A stretch of DNA of 32,194 nt from Planctomycetota bacterium (GCA_028823395.1 JAPKBO010000015.1:1-32194); one strand, 5' to 3'; positions 8,365-18,170 are shown, counted from the first letter of the stretch. Numbers and translations: made by a program. Notes: generated by a model from the letters alone, not told the origin.

Positions 8365-10791
8365 CTACTCGGAATCCTCGCCATCCCCCATATAACCCAT
8401 AGCCCGCATCTGGTCTTCCTGCTCAGGGCTCAGCTCAGCGCGCAGATGGGTGCCCCCGACCACATCCTGCAGCCAGGACCGCATGGCCGTCTGGTACTGG
8501 GCAGCCAGCTCAGGACGCACCCCGGCCAGGTTATTGGCGGAGCCGGGATCCGGGCCATGCAGATAGAGGAACTCCATGCCCGCGGGCTGGGCCCGATCCG
8601 GTCCCAGTTGCAGGTAATCGGTCAGGTTGTGGAAGTAGTGCACATCCCCATCGCGGCACCCCACCTGGGCTTGGTTCGAGTGCACGAACCAAACTCGGCG
8701 TTGGGCTGCATCAGCATCCTGGGCCAGTTGCACCAGGTCCACACCAGCCGGCTGATGCTGCAGGCCCCAATCCTCAGCGCGCACACCACCCCACAGACCA
8801 AGGGTACGGGCAATGTCCGCATTGGAGGCACGCGCCGCGCTGACCCGGCCTGCGCTCTGCCCCGGCAAGTGCACGATCAAAGGAATCGACATGACGGCCG
8901 GGTGGATGCGTTGATGGTTGTACCAGACGTCTTGCTCACCAAAGGACTCGCCATGATCCGCAGTGACAACAGCTAGAGCTCCCTCCCAAATTCCGGCCTG
9001 GCGCAGCCCACCCACGAGGCGCTCCACGAGGTGATCGGTGTACGCCACACTCGCGCGGTATAGATGTCGAGCGAATGCGCCATTGCTCACGCCGTGCAAG
9101 AACTCTCCCTCGCGAGTGAGAGTGGTGATGCCCACGCTCGGTGGATCGGCCGACCTCGGCGGAACCGCCTGCCCGGCCTCGGCAAGACGCGCCTCATACT
9201 CGCTCCTGAATTTCGGAGGGGGACCGTAGGGCGTATGCGGATCGAACAGATGAACCCAAAGAAACACGGGGGGCCGCGGCCCATCTCCCCATTCAGCAAG
9301 CCATCGCTCCACCCCCTCCAGAGTCAGCGCCCCGTCCACCGTCGCCCCCGGGGCGACCTCCAGGAAGCGGTCGAAGCCGCGACCGAGCCCAGACCACGCG
9401 GGCTGCAGGTGTTCGACGGAAACGGCGGCCGCGGTTGTGTAGCCCGCCTGCCGCAACGCCTGCGCCAGAGTCCTTACCCCCGGGGATAGGGTCGAGCGGT
9501 TGTCCAAAACCCCGTGGGTGGGGACGGCCTGGCCCGTCAAGATAGACGTGTGCGATGGAAGCGTGGAATTGCAGGCGCTCAGGGCATCTTCAAATCGAAT
9601 GCCCTCCGCCGCCATCTGATCCAAGAATGGCGTATCCGGCGGACCGCCGTAACAGCCCAGAGCATCCGCGCGCAGGGTGTCGAGGGTGACCAAGATCAGA
9701 TCTGGCGGGCGTTGATCCGGGTTGGGATCAAAGAGCATGGGATTGGCCCACAGTAGGGATCCGTGGGAGAGTTGGCCGCTGCCCGGCGTGGTGGGCGCCG
9801 CGCCCCGCCAACCGCGCAGACGCAATTCCAACTTCTGGCCCAGCCAGGGAGCCAGGTCGGCCCGCAGGGTCCGCCATGGAAGCGGACGTGGGGTGTCCTG
9901 GGGAAACACCGTGCGCGCCACTTCCTCCCAGGGTTGAGCACGCCCCTGACCCGGGGCTCGAATTTCCACCACGAATACGGTCGGTTGATCCTGCGCACCA
10001 GCGGCCACTTCGGTTGCACTTACCTCCACCTGAAACGAGGCGAGGTGCTGCTCATCGAACTGCAAGACCAGGGGCACGTCCGCATCGCTCGGCCAGGCGC
10101 GACGCTTGTCGCGGGTCGGGCCCATCAGGCCGCTGTCGCCACCGGGAGAGGCGAACTCGCTGGACGGATCGGCTCCCCCATCAAAGTTGTCCTGCAAAAA
10201 TCTGATGGAACGCAACTCATAGGACTGTGGGCCCTTCCAGCAGGGGAAGAGGCGCAGCTTGCGGATCGTCCCACGCCAAGCAGGGTGCCCAACAAGGGAG
10301 AGGACGAGGGTTTCGGCCCCACCGGCTCGGGTAACAGCATCCACTCGCAGGCTGCCAAGGGGAACGTCCACGGGACGCTCGTCGCTCTCCCAGGTCAGGG
10401 TGGCGTTGCCATTGCGAAAGCTGATGAGGTCCAATTCGATGCGATTGAACTGATCGGCGCGCACAGGCTCTCCGAACTCGAAGGCCGCATGCACAACCCC
10501 CGCCTCCGGGCGATAATCCGCGGCGCGCACACCGCTACCCACGCCAGACTTGGTCGGATGGAAGATGGCGTTGCGCGGCTGCCAAGGCACTAGATCCGAA
10601 GCGGCGGCCTCCGCCCCTTCCACCCTAAAGGTCCGCACGAGCTGCTCCGCTCCATCTAGAGCTTCACCGGGTGATCCGCCGTCAATCAACTTCGGGTCCA
10701 GGTGCACGCTGCGCACAACAACCGGATCTCCTTGGCCACAAGCGCCCAAAAAGAGCACGAGAAGCAGATCGAGCTTGCCTCGCCCCCTCAC
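8365..10791 (-). CDS. Sulfatase-fold (alkaline phosphatase superfamily) lipoprotein with Thr at the nucleophile position
   Basis: The 808-residue protein starts with GTG overlapping the upstream gene's stop (GTGA). A lipoprotein signal ends LFLGAC, with Cys18. Residues about 60-200 and 240-355 look like beta-sandwich domains. The catalytic domain starts at about 363 with VTLDTLRADALGCYG (metal-binding Asp371) and later has VTADHGESFGEQ, the second metal site. At the position where sulfatases carry C/S-x-P-S-R it reads T-L-P-S-H at residues 410-414, so it lacks the formylglycine Cys/Ser and the Arg. A Thr nucleophile is typical of phospho-transferring members of the superfamily such as LtaS. 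Many databases would call this a sulfatase. I expect a phosphoester or phosphotransfer reaction on an exported substrate, which is unproven. Confidence 0.88.
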   Translation of the reverse strand: MRGRGKLDLLLVLFLGACGQGDPVVVRSVHLDPKLIDGGSPGEALDGAEQLVRTFRVEGAEAAASDLVPWQPRNAIFHPTKSGVGSGVRAADYRPEAGVVHAAFEFGEPVRADQFNRIELDLISFRNGNATLTWESDERPVDVPLGSLRVDAVTRAGGAETLVLSLVGHPAWRGTIRKLRLFPCWKGPQSYELRSIRFLQDNFDGGADPSSEFASPGGDSGLMGPTRDKRRAWPSDADVPLVLQFDEQHLASFQVEVSATEVAAGAQDQPTVFVVEIRAPGQGRAQPWEEVARTVFPQDTPRPLPWRTLRADLAPWLGQKLELRLRGWRGAAPTTPGSGQLSHGSLLWANPMLFDPNPDQRPPDLILVTLDTLRADALGCYGGPPDTPFLDQMAAEGIRFEDALSACNSTLPSHTSILTGQAVPTHGVLDNRSTLSPGVRTLAQALRQAGYTTAAAVSVEHLQPAWSGLGRGFDRFLEVAPGATVDGALTLEGVERWLAEWGDGPRPPVFLWVHLFDPHTPYGPPPKFRSEYEARLAEAGQAVPPRSADPPSVGITTLTREGEFLHGVSNGAFARHLYRASVAYTDHLVERLVGGLRQAGIWEGALAVVTADHGESFGEQDVWYNHQRIHPAVMSIPLIVHLPGQSAGRVSAARASNADIARTLGLWGGVRAEDWGLQHQPAGVDLVQLAQDADAAQRRVWFVHSNQAQVGCRDGDVHYFHNLTDYLQLGPDRAQPAGMEFLYLHGPDPGSANNLAGVRPELAAQYQTAMRSWLQDVVGGTHLRAELSPEQEDQMRAMGYMGDGEDSE

Positions 10792-13700
10792 GACCCCTCC
10801 CCGAGGGCAAGGGCTCGCTCTGCATACTCTGCGGCCTTTCCCTCGTCACCCATCGCGCGCGCACACTCGCCCATCTTATTCAAGATGGCCCGCTGTTCCT
10901 CCGCAGTGAGCGGCACGCCTTCACGCAACTCGGGGTCCATACCCTGGGCGAGTAGAGCGGGAAGGTGCTCGGGGTCCACCGCCCTGGGCAAGCCCCCGGG
11001 AGGGCCGACAAAACGTTGGTGGTCCAGGTCCACGTCCGGCGGAACGATCAGCCCGACCCCGAATTCACGCAGAGCATCCTTCCAGCGCTCCTCCTCCACG
11101 AGCACCTCCGCCCAGGCCAGGTGCAAATCGCGCCTGAAGGGGTCCACCTCATTGGCCTCCCCATAGAGTGTCGCCGCGCGATCGAAACGCCCGGCCTCGC
11201 GATGCCATTGCGCCACCTGAAGACGCTCTGTGTAAGCCCCCGCATTCCAGGTGAGCCAACGCTCTAAAGCTTGGGCCGCCAAATCGGGCTTCTCCATGAC
11301 CTTGTAGAGCACATTCAATTGGCGCTCAGCGCTCAAGGAGGGCGAGTCATAGCCGGGGAAGGAAGCCTGGGCCATGAGTAGGTAGCGTTCACTGTCCTCC
11401 AGGTCGTCGTCCTGTTGGCACAGACTGGCCAGTCCCATCAGGGCTCGGTAGTCGCGGCCCCCTGCCTCAACAGACGCCTCCCAGTGGGCGCGCGCATCCG
11501 CACGCAGGGCGCGCGCCAGAGCCATCTCGCCGCGCAAAGCCAAAGCACGCGGTCCGTCCTCCGAACCCAGTGAGGCGATACGCAAGGCTTCCTCAGCATC
11601 CACTCGGCGGCCGCGCTGCCAGCTGCCCCAAGCCACGTCCAACCAGCGCTGAATCCACTCGGCCCGGTCTCCCTCCGGCGGCTCTCGTTTAAGGCGCAAG
11701 CGCAGCCGGACGATAGCTTGGGGATCCCACCGGGGCTCTAGGCGCAGGCCCTTGAGTTTCCCCCGCACGAACAACTCGAAGGCCTCGTCCACATTTTCTG
11801 GCGTCTCCCCCAGAGCGGCACCCAGAGCCTGATCGAGATCCGCCCCCCGATCGAACTCCTCCAGTAGATGCACCATGGACCCGAATCCATGTGCGTCGAT
11901 CAGCATCTCGCACAGGAGTCCGCCTTGGTAGTAACCAAACAATATGCGCGGCCCTCGGAAAGCACGGTTCAAATCGCGCACCCGGATCAGATCCCCGTTG
12001 GCCACGGTGTCGAGCAATTCGCGGCGCATGTTGCGCGTCCAAGCTGGGTTGCGGCGAACCTCCTCCCAGGTGGCCAGACCCTCGGTGATCCAGCGCGGAC
12101 AGCGGTTATGGCTCAACCCCAGATGCACGACGTGACTGAACTCGTGAAAACCCGTACGCGCCCAAGAGAACCTGCCGCGCATTTCAGAGAGGGGCGAGAG
12201 GGCCGTGACGACGGGGCCAAAACACACACCCAGAGCGGGGAAGCCCTCGAAGCCCACGGAGCGTACGGAGAAATCCCGGTGAGCACGAAAAACCTCGATA
12301 CGCGTAGCACCCGCGGTGTGCCCATAGCGTTGGGCAAGGTCCTCCCGGGCCGCCAGATAGAACGGCACCAAATAGGTACGCAGGACCTCTGCGGATTGGG
12401 GCTGCCAGGCGAACTCCAGAGACCCATGGGACTCGACCACCTGCTCAGTGGCCATGCGCCCAAGAACTAGACTGAGATTCTTACGCAGAGCATCCTGCCG
12501 TCCCCCGGCGACCTTCTCCGAATGGGCGAGAGCCAAAGCGGCCTCGCGCTCGTCTCCCGTGTTGGCCAAAGCCTGGCCCAGAAGACGCCACGCGTCCCAA
12601 TCGCCGTCGTCTCGTTCCACCGCACGGCGCAGGAAAGGCAAGGCCTCGGAGAAGCGATAAAGGGAGATTAGGTGGCCACCGACACCCCTCTCGGGGGAGC
12701 TGTCGGAAGGATCGTCCAAGCTAAGCTGCGCGAGAATCTGCTCACACATCTCACGGTCGTGCTCAACCCAAGCCAACGCGGAACGCAGGGTGCGAACATC
12801 CCGGCGCAGGGGCGCCTTCCCTTGCAGCCACTCCAGGTCCGCGCGGACAGCTTTCAGGCGACCATCGGTCAGATCCGCCGACACTTTGGCCACGCGACCG
12901 GAAATGGAATCGGGTACGGCACCCAGAAGCTGCCGCAAGATGTCCTCGGGTGAGCGACTCACGCGCTGGCGGTTGTAGCGATGCAGTTCAAAAAGACCCA
13001 AGAGCGATGGCGCGTGAGTGGGGTGCAATTCGAGAGCCTCGCGGTACAGGTCTGCAGCGGAGCGCTTTCCGCTGGCTTCAACTTCGCGCTCACTCTCAAA
13101 ATACAGGGCGGCCAGAGCGGCAAGCACGTCTGGCTCGCTCCCTTCGCCAGCCCGGGCCACGCGCTCAGCTCGCACGAAGGACTTTGACGCCAACGTCAAG
13201 CGGCCTAGCGCGTGAGCACAGCGGCCCGCTGCCAGGTGATCGCCCCACGAAGCATCGCGGCGAACTTCCAATCCGCTCTCCAAGACGCGACGACTCGCGT
13301 CCCGATCCCCGCTCGCTTTCAATGCGTCGCCCAGGGCCCAAGCATCCTGAGCACTGTTGCCCGTGTCCAAGAGCGGCACGCTAGAGCCATCCCTTTGTTT
13401 ATGCTCCCCCAACAAAAGGGCCAGGGCCTCGTCGTGGCGGCCCAACTCCCCAAGAACCTCAGCCGTCAGGCGAGCGCAGGCCGCAGATAGATGCCGATCG
13501 CCGCCTGTCATGGCATCCGCCAGGGCGCGCTGAGCCTCCACCAAAGCCTGACCGTGGTGCCCTTGATCCAGTTTGCACGCAGCCATAATGCGCCGTGCGG
13601 CGGCATCGGTGGGGTCATCCTCAAGCATCTCGGACAGCCGACGTCGCGCCGCCGACCCTCGCCCGCGACGACGCAACTGGTCAGCCTCCGCACGCTCAGC

Positions 13701-13850
13701 CTGCAGAAGACCTTCGAGTTCATCCTGGGCCTCATCCTGGGAGAGCCCAGAGCCCGGCCATGCGAGGGACGCCCCGGACGCCCCGGATACCCACAAGGTG
13801 GCGCAAAGGAGCAGGGTGAGTGTGCGGTGCTGCCGCTTGGATCTGGTCAT
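10788..13850 (-). CDS. Exported TPR protein with central gluzincin (peptidase MA-like) domain
   Basis: The 1020-residue product begins MTRSKRQHRTLTLLL with a signal peptide ending near residues 25-30. Residues about 35-500 and 760-1010 are Ala/Leu-rich helical repeats of TPR type. Between them lies a zinc metallopeptidase-like domain with HEFSH at residues 569-573 and ITEGLATWEE with Glu590. This HExxH plus downstream Glu arrangement is that of gluzincins of the peptidase MA type. The frame stays open upstream to 14213, but those residues lack family character and would overlap the divergent amidase gene, so I chose the ATG at 13850. The stop overlaps the sulfatase-fold gene by 4 bp, making this the first gene of the chain to holB. 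Its substrate is unknown. Confidence 0.88.
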   Translation of the reverse strand: MTRSKRQHRTLTLLLCATLWVSGASGASLAWPGSGLSQDEAQDELEGLLQAERAEADQLRRRGRGSAARRRLSEMLEDDPTDAAARRIMAACKLDQGHHGQALVEAQRALADAMTGGDRHLSAACARLTAEVLGELGRHDEALALLLGEHKQRDGSSVPLLDTGNSAQDAWALGDALKASGDRDASRRVLESGLEVRRDASWGDHLAAGRCAHALGRLTLASKSFVRAERVARAGEGSEPDVLAALAALYFESEREVEASGKRSAADLYREALELHPTHAPSLLGLFELHRYNRQRVSRSPEDILRQLLGAVPDSISGRVAKVSADLTDGRLKAVRADLEWLQGKAPLRRDVRTLRSALAWVEHDREMCEQILAQLSLDDPSDSSPERGVGGHLISLYRFSEALPFLRRAVERDDGDWDAWRLLGQALANTGDEREAALALAHSEKVAGGRQDALRKNLSLVLGRMATEQVVESHGSLEFAWQPQSAEVLRTYLVPFYLAAREDLAQRYGHTAGATRIEVFRAHRDFSVRSVGFEGFPALGVCFGPVVTALSPLSEMRGRFSWARTGFHEFSHVVHLGLSHNRCPRWITEGLATWEEVRRNPAWTRNMRRELLDTVANGDLIRVRDLNRAFRGPRILFGYYQGGLLCEMLIDAHGFGSMVHLLEEFDRGADLDQALGAALGETPENVDEAFELFVRGKLKGLRLEPRWDPQAIVRLRLRLKREPPEGDRAEWIQRWLDVAWGSWQRGRRVDAEEALRIASLGSEDGPRALALRGEMALARALRADARAHWEASVEAGGRDYRALMGLASLCQQDDDLEDSERYLLMAQASFPGYDSPSLSAERQLNVLYKVMEKPDLAAQALERWLTWNAGAYTERLQVAQWHREAGRFDRAATLYGEANEVDPFRRDLHLAWAEVLVEEERWKDALREFGVGLIVPPDVDLDHQRFVGPPGGLPRAVDPEHLPALLAQGMDPELREGVPLTAEEQRAILNKMGECARAMGDEGKAAEYAERALALGEGS

Positions 13851-14031
13851 AGCCACTATTGGAGGTGCCGGAGGCGGGAGGTCCAGGAGGGTCAGGGTGC
13901 CACGGCGTGAGCGCGAGGCCAAGGGAGAGAATCCAGAGGAAGTTTGTTTCGGTTGCGCAGGTTCGCTATCTGTGGATTGTATGGGTTGGGGTTCATGCAT
14001 ATTGAGGTCAGAGGTACAGCCTGCTGGGGCG
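13851..14031. promoter_or_regulatory. Divergent intergenic region between the TPR/peptidase chain and the amidase
   Basis: About 180 bp separate the two divergent starts (130 bp if the amidase begins at its upstream ATG, 13981). Promoters for the five-gene minus-strand chain and for the amidase are expected here. I found no strong -35/-10 pair and no clear operator. Both neighbouring reading frames stay open through this region, so its noncoding status is an inference from signal peptide placement. Confidence 0.3.
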
Positions 14032-14943
14032 GTGAAACGCGTCCGTCGTTGTCCACGCGCTTGGCCCTGGGCCGCCTCTCTGCTCCTCCTAGCGACCTCC
14101 TGCGCCACCCCCCAGCCGCTTAGGGGGAGAATCCCTGAAGGACCCGATCGAACCACCACCGAAGGTGTCCCCACCTGGCAGCCGATGCCCCCTGGCGAAG
14201 CGGGACTCATCACTGCCCTTCAGGGTTGGATACGGCGCCAACCCCGATCGGATTCCGCGACGTATTGGCAGGTCGAGGCCCACCTGCGCCTTGCGGAAGA
14301 GTTACAAGCAGACACCACGCGACGCCAAGAATGCCTAACCGAATACCGCTGGGTTCTGGAGCACACCACACCCCGTGACAGTCAAAAGGCCCGGGCCAAC
14401 GCCGGGCTCGCCCGCCTCACTCAAGAGCGCGGGTTCCACTTCCCGGGAACGATTCGTCGAGCCGTGTGGGGTGCCCTCACCGAGGACATGCACGAGATGG
14501 ATCCGGCTAGCAGCATGTGGAATTGGATCACGGTGCACCATTCGGCCATGGAGGTGTCCTCTAAGGTGCACGGCAGCCAGGCCGTAGGCCACCAAGCGGT
14601 ACGCAGCATCCAGGCTTCCCACATGAACGCACGGGGCTACGGCGACGTGGGCTACCACTTCCTGGTGGATCCCGCTGGCCGTGTCTACGAGGGACGTTCC
14701 CTCAAGTGGCAAGGCGCCCACGCCAGAGGCAAGAACAACGTGGGCAACATAGGCATTTGCCTTCTGGGCAACTTCGAGAACGCCCCACCCACGCGCCAAG
14801 CCCAGAACGCCCTCCACCGTCTGGTCGAATCCCTGCGTAGCGGCTTCGCCATAGGCGCGACCCACGTGGTGGGTCATGGCCACTGGACGTCGACCAAGTG
14901 CCCAGGGCGACACCTAGACGCAGCTCTCGCGCGCTACCGCTAA
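14032..14943 (+). CDS. N-acetylmuramoyl-L-alanine amidase (amidase_2/PGRP fold), lipoprotein
   Basis: This enzyme cleaves the amide bond between muramic acid and the peptide stem of peptidoglycan. I chose the GTG at 14032 (303 residues) because it gives a compact lipoprotein signal: a Lys/Arg start, the hydrophobic stretch [12 protein letters not shown], and Cys at about residue 24. An in-frame ATG at 13981 would add 17 residues. A helical linker (about 55-150) precedes the catalytic domain. Zinc ligands inferred from T7 lysozyme and AmpD are His169 (WITVHHS), His282 and Cys290 ([12 protein letters not shown]). [20 protein letters not shown] and [13 protein letters not shown] are the usual PGRP segments. 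All zinc ligands are present. The TAA overlaps the gmd stop on the other strand. Confidence 0.92.
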   Translation: MKRVRRCPRAWPWAASLLLLATSCATPQPLRGRIPEGPDRTTTEGVPTWQPMPPGEAGLITALQGWIRRQPRSDSATYWQVEAHLRLAEELQADTTRRQECLTEYRWVLEHTTPRDSQKARANAGLARLTQERGFHFPGTIRRAVWGALTEDMHEMDPASSMWNWITVHHSAMEVSSKVHGSQAVGHQAVRSIQASHMNARGYGDVGYHFLVDPAGRVYEGRSLKWQGAHARGKNNVGNIGICLLGNFENAPPTRQAQNALHRLVESLRSGFAIGATHVVGHGHWTSTKCPGRHLDAALARYR

Positions 14944-15947
14944 CGGGAGAGGTCGGGCGCCGCGGTGTGAGATTGCTCTTCGATCTGGCGCACTCGATGT
15001 AGGTCCCACGTGACCATCCGTCGCACCAGATCCTCAAAGCTCAAGTCGGGCTGCCAGCCGAGCCGTTCCCGGGCGCGGGTCGCATCCCCCACCAACTGAT
15101 CCACCTCAGCAGGTCGGCGGTAGCGAGAGGAGGTCTCGACGTACTGGCGCCAATCGAGATCCACCTCGCCAAAGGCTCGCTCACAGAACTGCTGCACGCT
15201 ATGGGTCTTGCCGGTTGCGATGACCAAATCTTGCGGTTCATCCTGCTGCAACATGAGCCACATCGCGCGCACGTAGTCTCCTGCAAAGCCCCAGTCCCGA
15301 CGAGCTTCTAGATTTCCAAGCACCAACTTCTCCTGGAGGCCCAAGGAAATGCGAGCTACGGCGCGGGAGATTTTACGGGTCACGAATTCCTGCCCTCGGC
15401 GCTCAGATTCGTGATTGAAAAGGATCCCTGAAACCGCGAAGCGATCGTAGGACTCGCGTTGATTCACCGTGGCCCAGTGTGCATAGACCTTGGCCACCCC
15501 GTAGGGGGAGCGCGGGTGGAAGGGGGTTTCTTCCGTCTGAGGCGCGGCGGCCTGGCCGAACATCTCGGAAGTGGAAGCCTGGTAAAAGCGCGCCTCAGGG
15601 CACACGTGGCGCACGGCCTCCAACAGTCGCGTCACCCCCAGTGCGGTCACCTCAGCCGTGGAGACGGGCTCGCTCCAAGATGTGGGAACGAAGGACTGAG
15701 CGGCGAGGTTGTAGACCTCATGGGGGCGCGCCTGCTCAAGGACGCTCATCAAACTGGAAGCGTCCAGCAGATCACCGGGAAGCAACGTCAGCTGATCTTC
15801 GATGCCCGCCAGGCGTTCGAGGGAGGAAATACTGGTCCGTCGAACAAGGCCGAATACTTCGTAGTCCTCCTGCAGAAGAAACTCCGCAAGGAAACTACCG
15901 TCCTGCCCGCTGATGCCCGTTATCAGGGCGCGCCGCTGCTCGCTCAT
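14940..15947 (-). CDS. gmd: GDP-mannose 4,6-dehydratase
   Basis: Gmd converts GDP-D-mannose to GDP-4-keto-6-deoxy-D-mannose, the precursor of GDP-fucose, rhamnose, perosamine and related surface sugars. The 335-residue short-chain dehydrogenase has the NADP-binding motif [17 protein letters not shown], the STSEMFG segment, the catalytic [12 protein letters not shown] (Tyr-x3-Lys) and the Gmd-typical [10 protein letters not shown] chose the ATG at 15947, as an upstream TTG adds six residues and lies only two bases from the uppP stop. The gene is 10 bp downstream of uppP in the ald-uppP-gmd unit. No GDP-fucose synthase or other converting enzyme is in the window, so the final sugar is unknown. 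Confidence 0.94.
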   Translation of the reverse strand: MSEQRRALITGISGQDGSFLAEFLLQEDYEVFGLVRRTSISSLERLAGIEDQLTLLPGDLLDASSLMSVLEQARPHEVYNLAAQSFVPTSWSEPVSTAEVTALGVTRLLEAVRHVCPEARFYQASTSEMFGQAAAPQTEETPFHPRSPYGVAKVYAHWATVNQRESYDRFAVSGILFNHESERRGQEFVTRKISRAVARISLGLQEKLVLGNLEARRDWGFAGDYVRAMWLMLQQDEPQDLVIATGKTHSVQQFCERAFGEVDLDWRQYVETSSRYRRPAEVDQLVGDATRARERLGWQPDLSFEDLVRRMVTWDLHRVRQIEEQSHTAAPDLSR

Positions 15948-15957
15948 GGGGGCCAGT

Positions 15958-16809
15958 CTAGACAAAAATCAGAGCCGTGACGCCCAGCACTAAGCAGTAC
16001 AGGGCGAACCAGACAAATGCACCCTTGGACAGGGTCAGCACAAGAGCGCGCAACGCACCCCACCCCACGAGGCCCGCGACGACGGCGCCAGCCAGGAGAA
16101 GGGGCACCGAAAGGCCACCGCTACTCGCATCAAGTGCCTTGGGCACTTCAAGCAGCGCTGCCCCGGTTACCGCAGGGATACTGAGCAAGAAAGAGAGCCT
16201 GGCCGCCTGAACCGTCGGCAACCCACGAACCAGCCCGGCGGAAATAGTTGAACCGGATCGGGAAACGCCCGGAAAGAGTGCCGCGGCCTGAGCAACGCCC
16301 AACACCAGAGCGTCCGACCAGCGCGGATTGCCATAGCCCGCTCTATCCACCTCAATAGGGGCTGGGAGCTCTCCACCCGCACCACGGCGTCGTGCCCATT
16401 CCCCGACCATCAGCACCAACGCCGTCCCCAACAGTCCCATGGCCGCCCACTTCGGATTGTCGGCGGCGCCCCGGAAGAATTCCAGAGAACTGAACCCCAC
16501 GATGGCCGCAGGCAGGCTTCCCAGCACGAGCCAGGCCCACATGTGCCAACGGCCGCGGATCAGGTCCGCGAGTAGCTGCCCCACCTCCTTGCGATAGGCA
16601 AAGACCACAGCACCCAGAGTTCCAACGTGCAAAGACACGTCCAATGCCAGCCCGGCTTGCTTGACCCCCAGAGCCGTGCGAGCGAGCACCAGGTGGCCCG
16701 AGGAACTGATGGGCAAAAACTCGGCTAGCCCCTGGAGAACGGCCAGAAGCAAGACACTGACGGGCCCAATGGCGGGCTCCATGGCAGTCTCAGCGACCGT
16801 AGCGATCAT
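15958..16809 (-). CDS. uppP: Undecaprenyl-diphosphatase
   Basis: This membrane enzyme dephosphorylates undecaprenyl diphosphate to recycle the lipid carrier used for peptidoglycan and surface polysaccharides, and it often confers bacitracin tolerance. The 283-residue polytopic protein has both signature regions, [15 protein letters not shown] near the N-terminus and [14 protein letters not shown] at about two thirds. Eight or so hydrophobic segments are visible, including a C-terminal one ([18 protein letters not shown]). An alternative ATG 27 bases downstream would also give a functional protein. It lies 15 bp after ald and 10 bp before gmd. Confidence 0.95.
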   Translation of the reverse strand: MIATVAETAMEPAIGPVSVLLLAVLQGLAEFLPISSSGHLVLARTALGVKQAGLALDVSLHVGTLGAVVFAYRKEVGQLLADLIRGRWHMWAWLVLGSLPAAIVGFSSLEFFRGAADNPKWAAMGLLGTALVLMVGEWARRRGAGGELPAPIEVDRAGYGNPRWSDALVLGVAQAAALFPGVSRSGSTISAGLVRGLPTVQAARLSFLLSIPAVTGAALLEVPKALDASSGGLSVPLLLAGAVVAGLVGWGALRALVLTLSKGAFVWFALYCLVLGVTALIFV

Positions 16810-16824
16810 TAGATGAGGGGTGCC

Positions 16825-17946
16825 TTAGTTGGCATCCGCCAAAGCATCGAGGGGGAGAGTCCAGGGAGCATCGAAGGCCTGGGCAACGGCCTCGTTCGTC
16901 AGCTTGCCGGAAATGGCATTGGCGGCCCCGCGCAGGGGCTCGGATTCGGCCAGGGCAACAGCGGCCCCCAGAGTTGCGAGTTGCTTGGCGTAGGGGAGGG
17001 TGGCGTTGGTCAAAGCGAAGGTCGAGGTACGCGGCACGGCTCCGGGCATATTGGCAACGCAATAGTGGATCACGTCGTCCACCACAAAGGTCGGCTCATC
17101 GTGGGTGGTGGCTCGGCACGTCTCCACGCAGCCCCCCTGGTCCACGGCCACGTCCACAATGACGCTGCCCTTCTTCATGAGCGCCAGATCTTCGCGGCGC
17201 ACCAGCTTGGGCGCGGCAGCACCGGGCACCAGGACGGCGCCCACCAGAAGATCTGCCTTGATCAATTCTTCACGTAAGGTACGGCGCGTGTTGTACAGCA
17301 GGGTGCAGTTGGCGGGCAGCACCTCGTCCAAGTACTGCATGCGTTCGATGTTGATGTCGAGGATCGACACGTCCGCACGCAGGCCTGCAGCCATACGGGC
17401 CGCGTTGGTCCCCACTATCCCACCGCCGAGCACCACGACATGTGCCGGTCGTACACCAGGCACTCCACCTAGGAGGATGCCGGTTCCGCCAGAGGGACGC
17501 TCCAGATACTTGGCACCGGCCTGGATGGCCAGTCTGCCTGCCACCTCGCTCATGGGCTCCAAGAGCGGGAGGCGCCGCCCTACGTTGAGGGTTTCATAGG
17601 CAAAGCAATGGCTACCCGTGGCGACCACCGCTTCGGTCAATTTCTGATCGGCCGCCAGATGAAAATAGGTGAACAGGATCTGGCCAGGGCGCATACGGCC
17701 CCACTCCACTTCCTGCGGCTCCTTAACCTTCATGATCATCCCGCACGCAGCCCAGACCGCATCAGGGCCCTCCAGCACTTGGGCACCCGCATCGGCATAA
17801 GCCGAATCCGCGAGGTCGCTTCCAAGCCCGGCTCCGGACTCCACACACACCTCATGACCGGATTCCACCAGTTCTTCGACCCCGTGGGGCGTGAGGGCTA
17901 CGCGGTACTCGTGAGTCTTGATTTCCTTGACGACACCGATCTTCAA
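16825..17946 (-). CDS. ald: Alanine dehydrogenase
   Basis: Ald interconverts L-alanine and pyruvate plus ammonia with NAD(H). The 373-residue length is typical. Active-site residues known from the mycobacterial enzyme are conserved at the same numbers: Arg15 in HEYRVALTP, Lys75 in KVKEPQEVEW and His96 in LFTYFHLAADQ. The Rossmann motif VVVLGGGIVGTNAARMA binds NAD, and VDVAVDQGGCVET holds the catalytic Asp. The start codon is TTG, supported by a GGAG six bases upstream and by the family N-terminus MKIGVVKEIK. It is first in the ald-uppP-gmd unit. No metabolic link to the two downstream envelope genes is obvious. Confidence 0.95.
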   Translation of the reverse strand: MKIGVVKEIKTHEYRVALTPHGVEELVESGHEVCVESGAGLGSDLADSAYADAGAQVLEGPDAVWAACGMIMKVKEPQEVEWGRMRPGQILFTYFHLAADQKLTEAVVATGSHCFAYETLNVGRRLPLLEPMSEVAGRLAIQAGAKYLERPSGGTGILLGGVPGVRPAHVVVLGGGIVGTNAARMAAGLRADVSILDINIERMQYLDEVLPANCTLLYNTRRTLREELIKADLLVGAVLVPGAAAPKLVRREDLALMKKGSVIVDVAVDQGGCVETCRATTHDEPTFVVDDVIHYCVANMPGAVPRTSTFALTNATLPYAKQLATLGAAVALAESEPLRGAANAISGKLTNEAVAQAFDAPWTLPLDALADAN

Positions 17947-17952
17947 GGGGGG

Positions 17953-17956
17953 CTCC
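17953..17956 (-). promoter_or_regulatory. Shine-Dalgarno site fixing the TTG start of ald
   Basis: On the minus strand GGAG is followed by six C residues and then TTG AAG ATC, the first codons of ald. The spacing is good for a ribosome binding site. Most other genes in the window lack such a site, so it stands out and supports a TTG start that would otherwise look doubtful. Confidence 0.6.
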
Positions 17957-18093
17957 GGGGGGTTGAGGGCTAAGGGGAGGGTCTGGAGAAACTGCCGCAG
18001 AAGTCTACCCGTTCCATCCCACAGGGAAAGGCTTGGCAGGGGCAGGTTCGCAGCCTATCCTCTCGCCCCCTCGAAGCTTCAAGCTCCGAGCGT

Positions 18094-18170
<77 letters not shown>

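Noticed and set aside
8365-10791. Plain annotation as a sulfatase
   Set aside because: The fold fits, but the required Cys/Ser of the formylglycine motif is Thr, so the specific activity claim is not supported.
13573-14213. Long N-terminal extensions of both divergent frames (amidase from 13573, TPR protein from 14213), overlapping each other
   Set aside because: The two extensions overlap on opposite strands and precede clear signal peptides. In GC-rich DNA such open extensions are common, so the starts at 14032 and 13850 were used.
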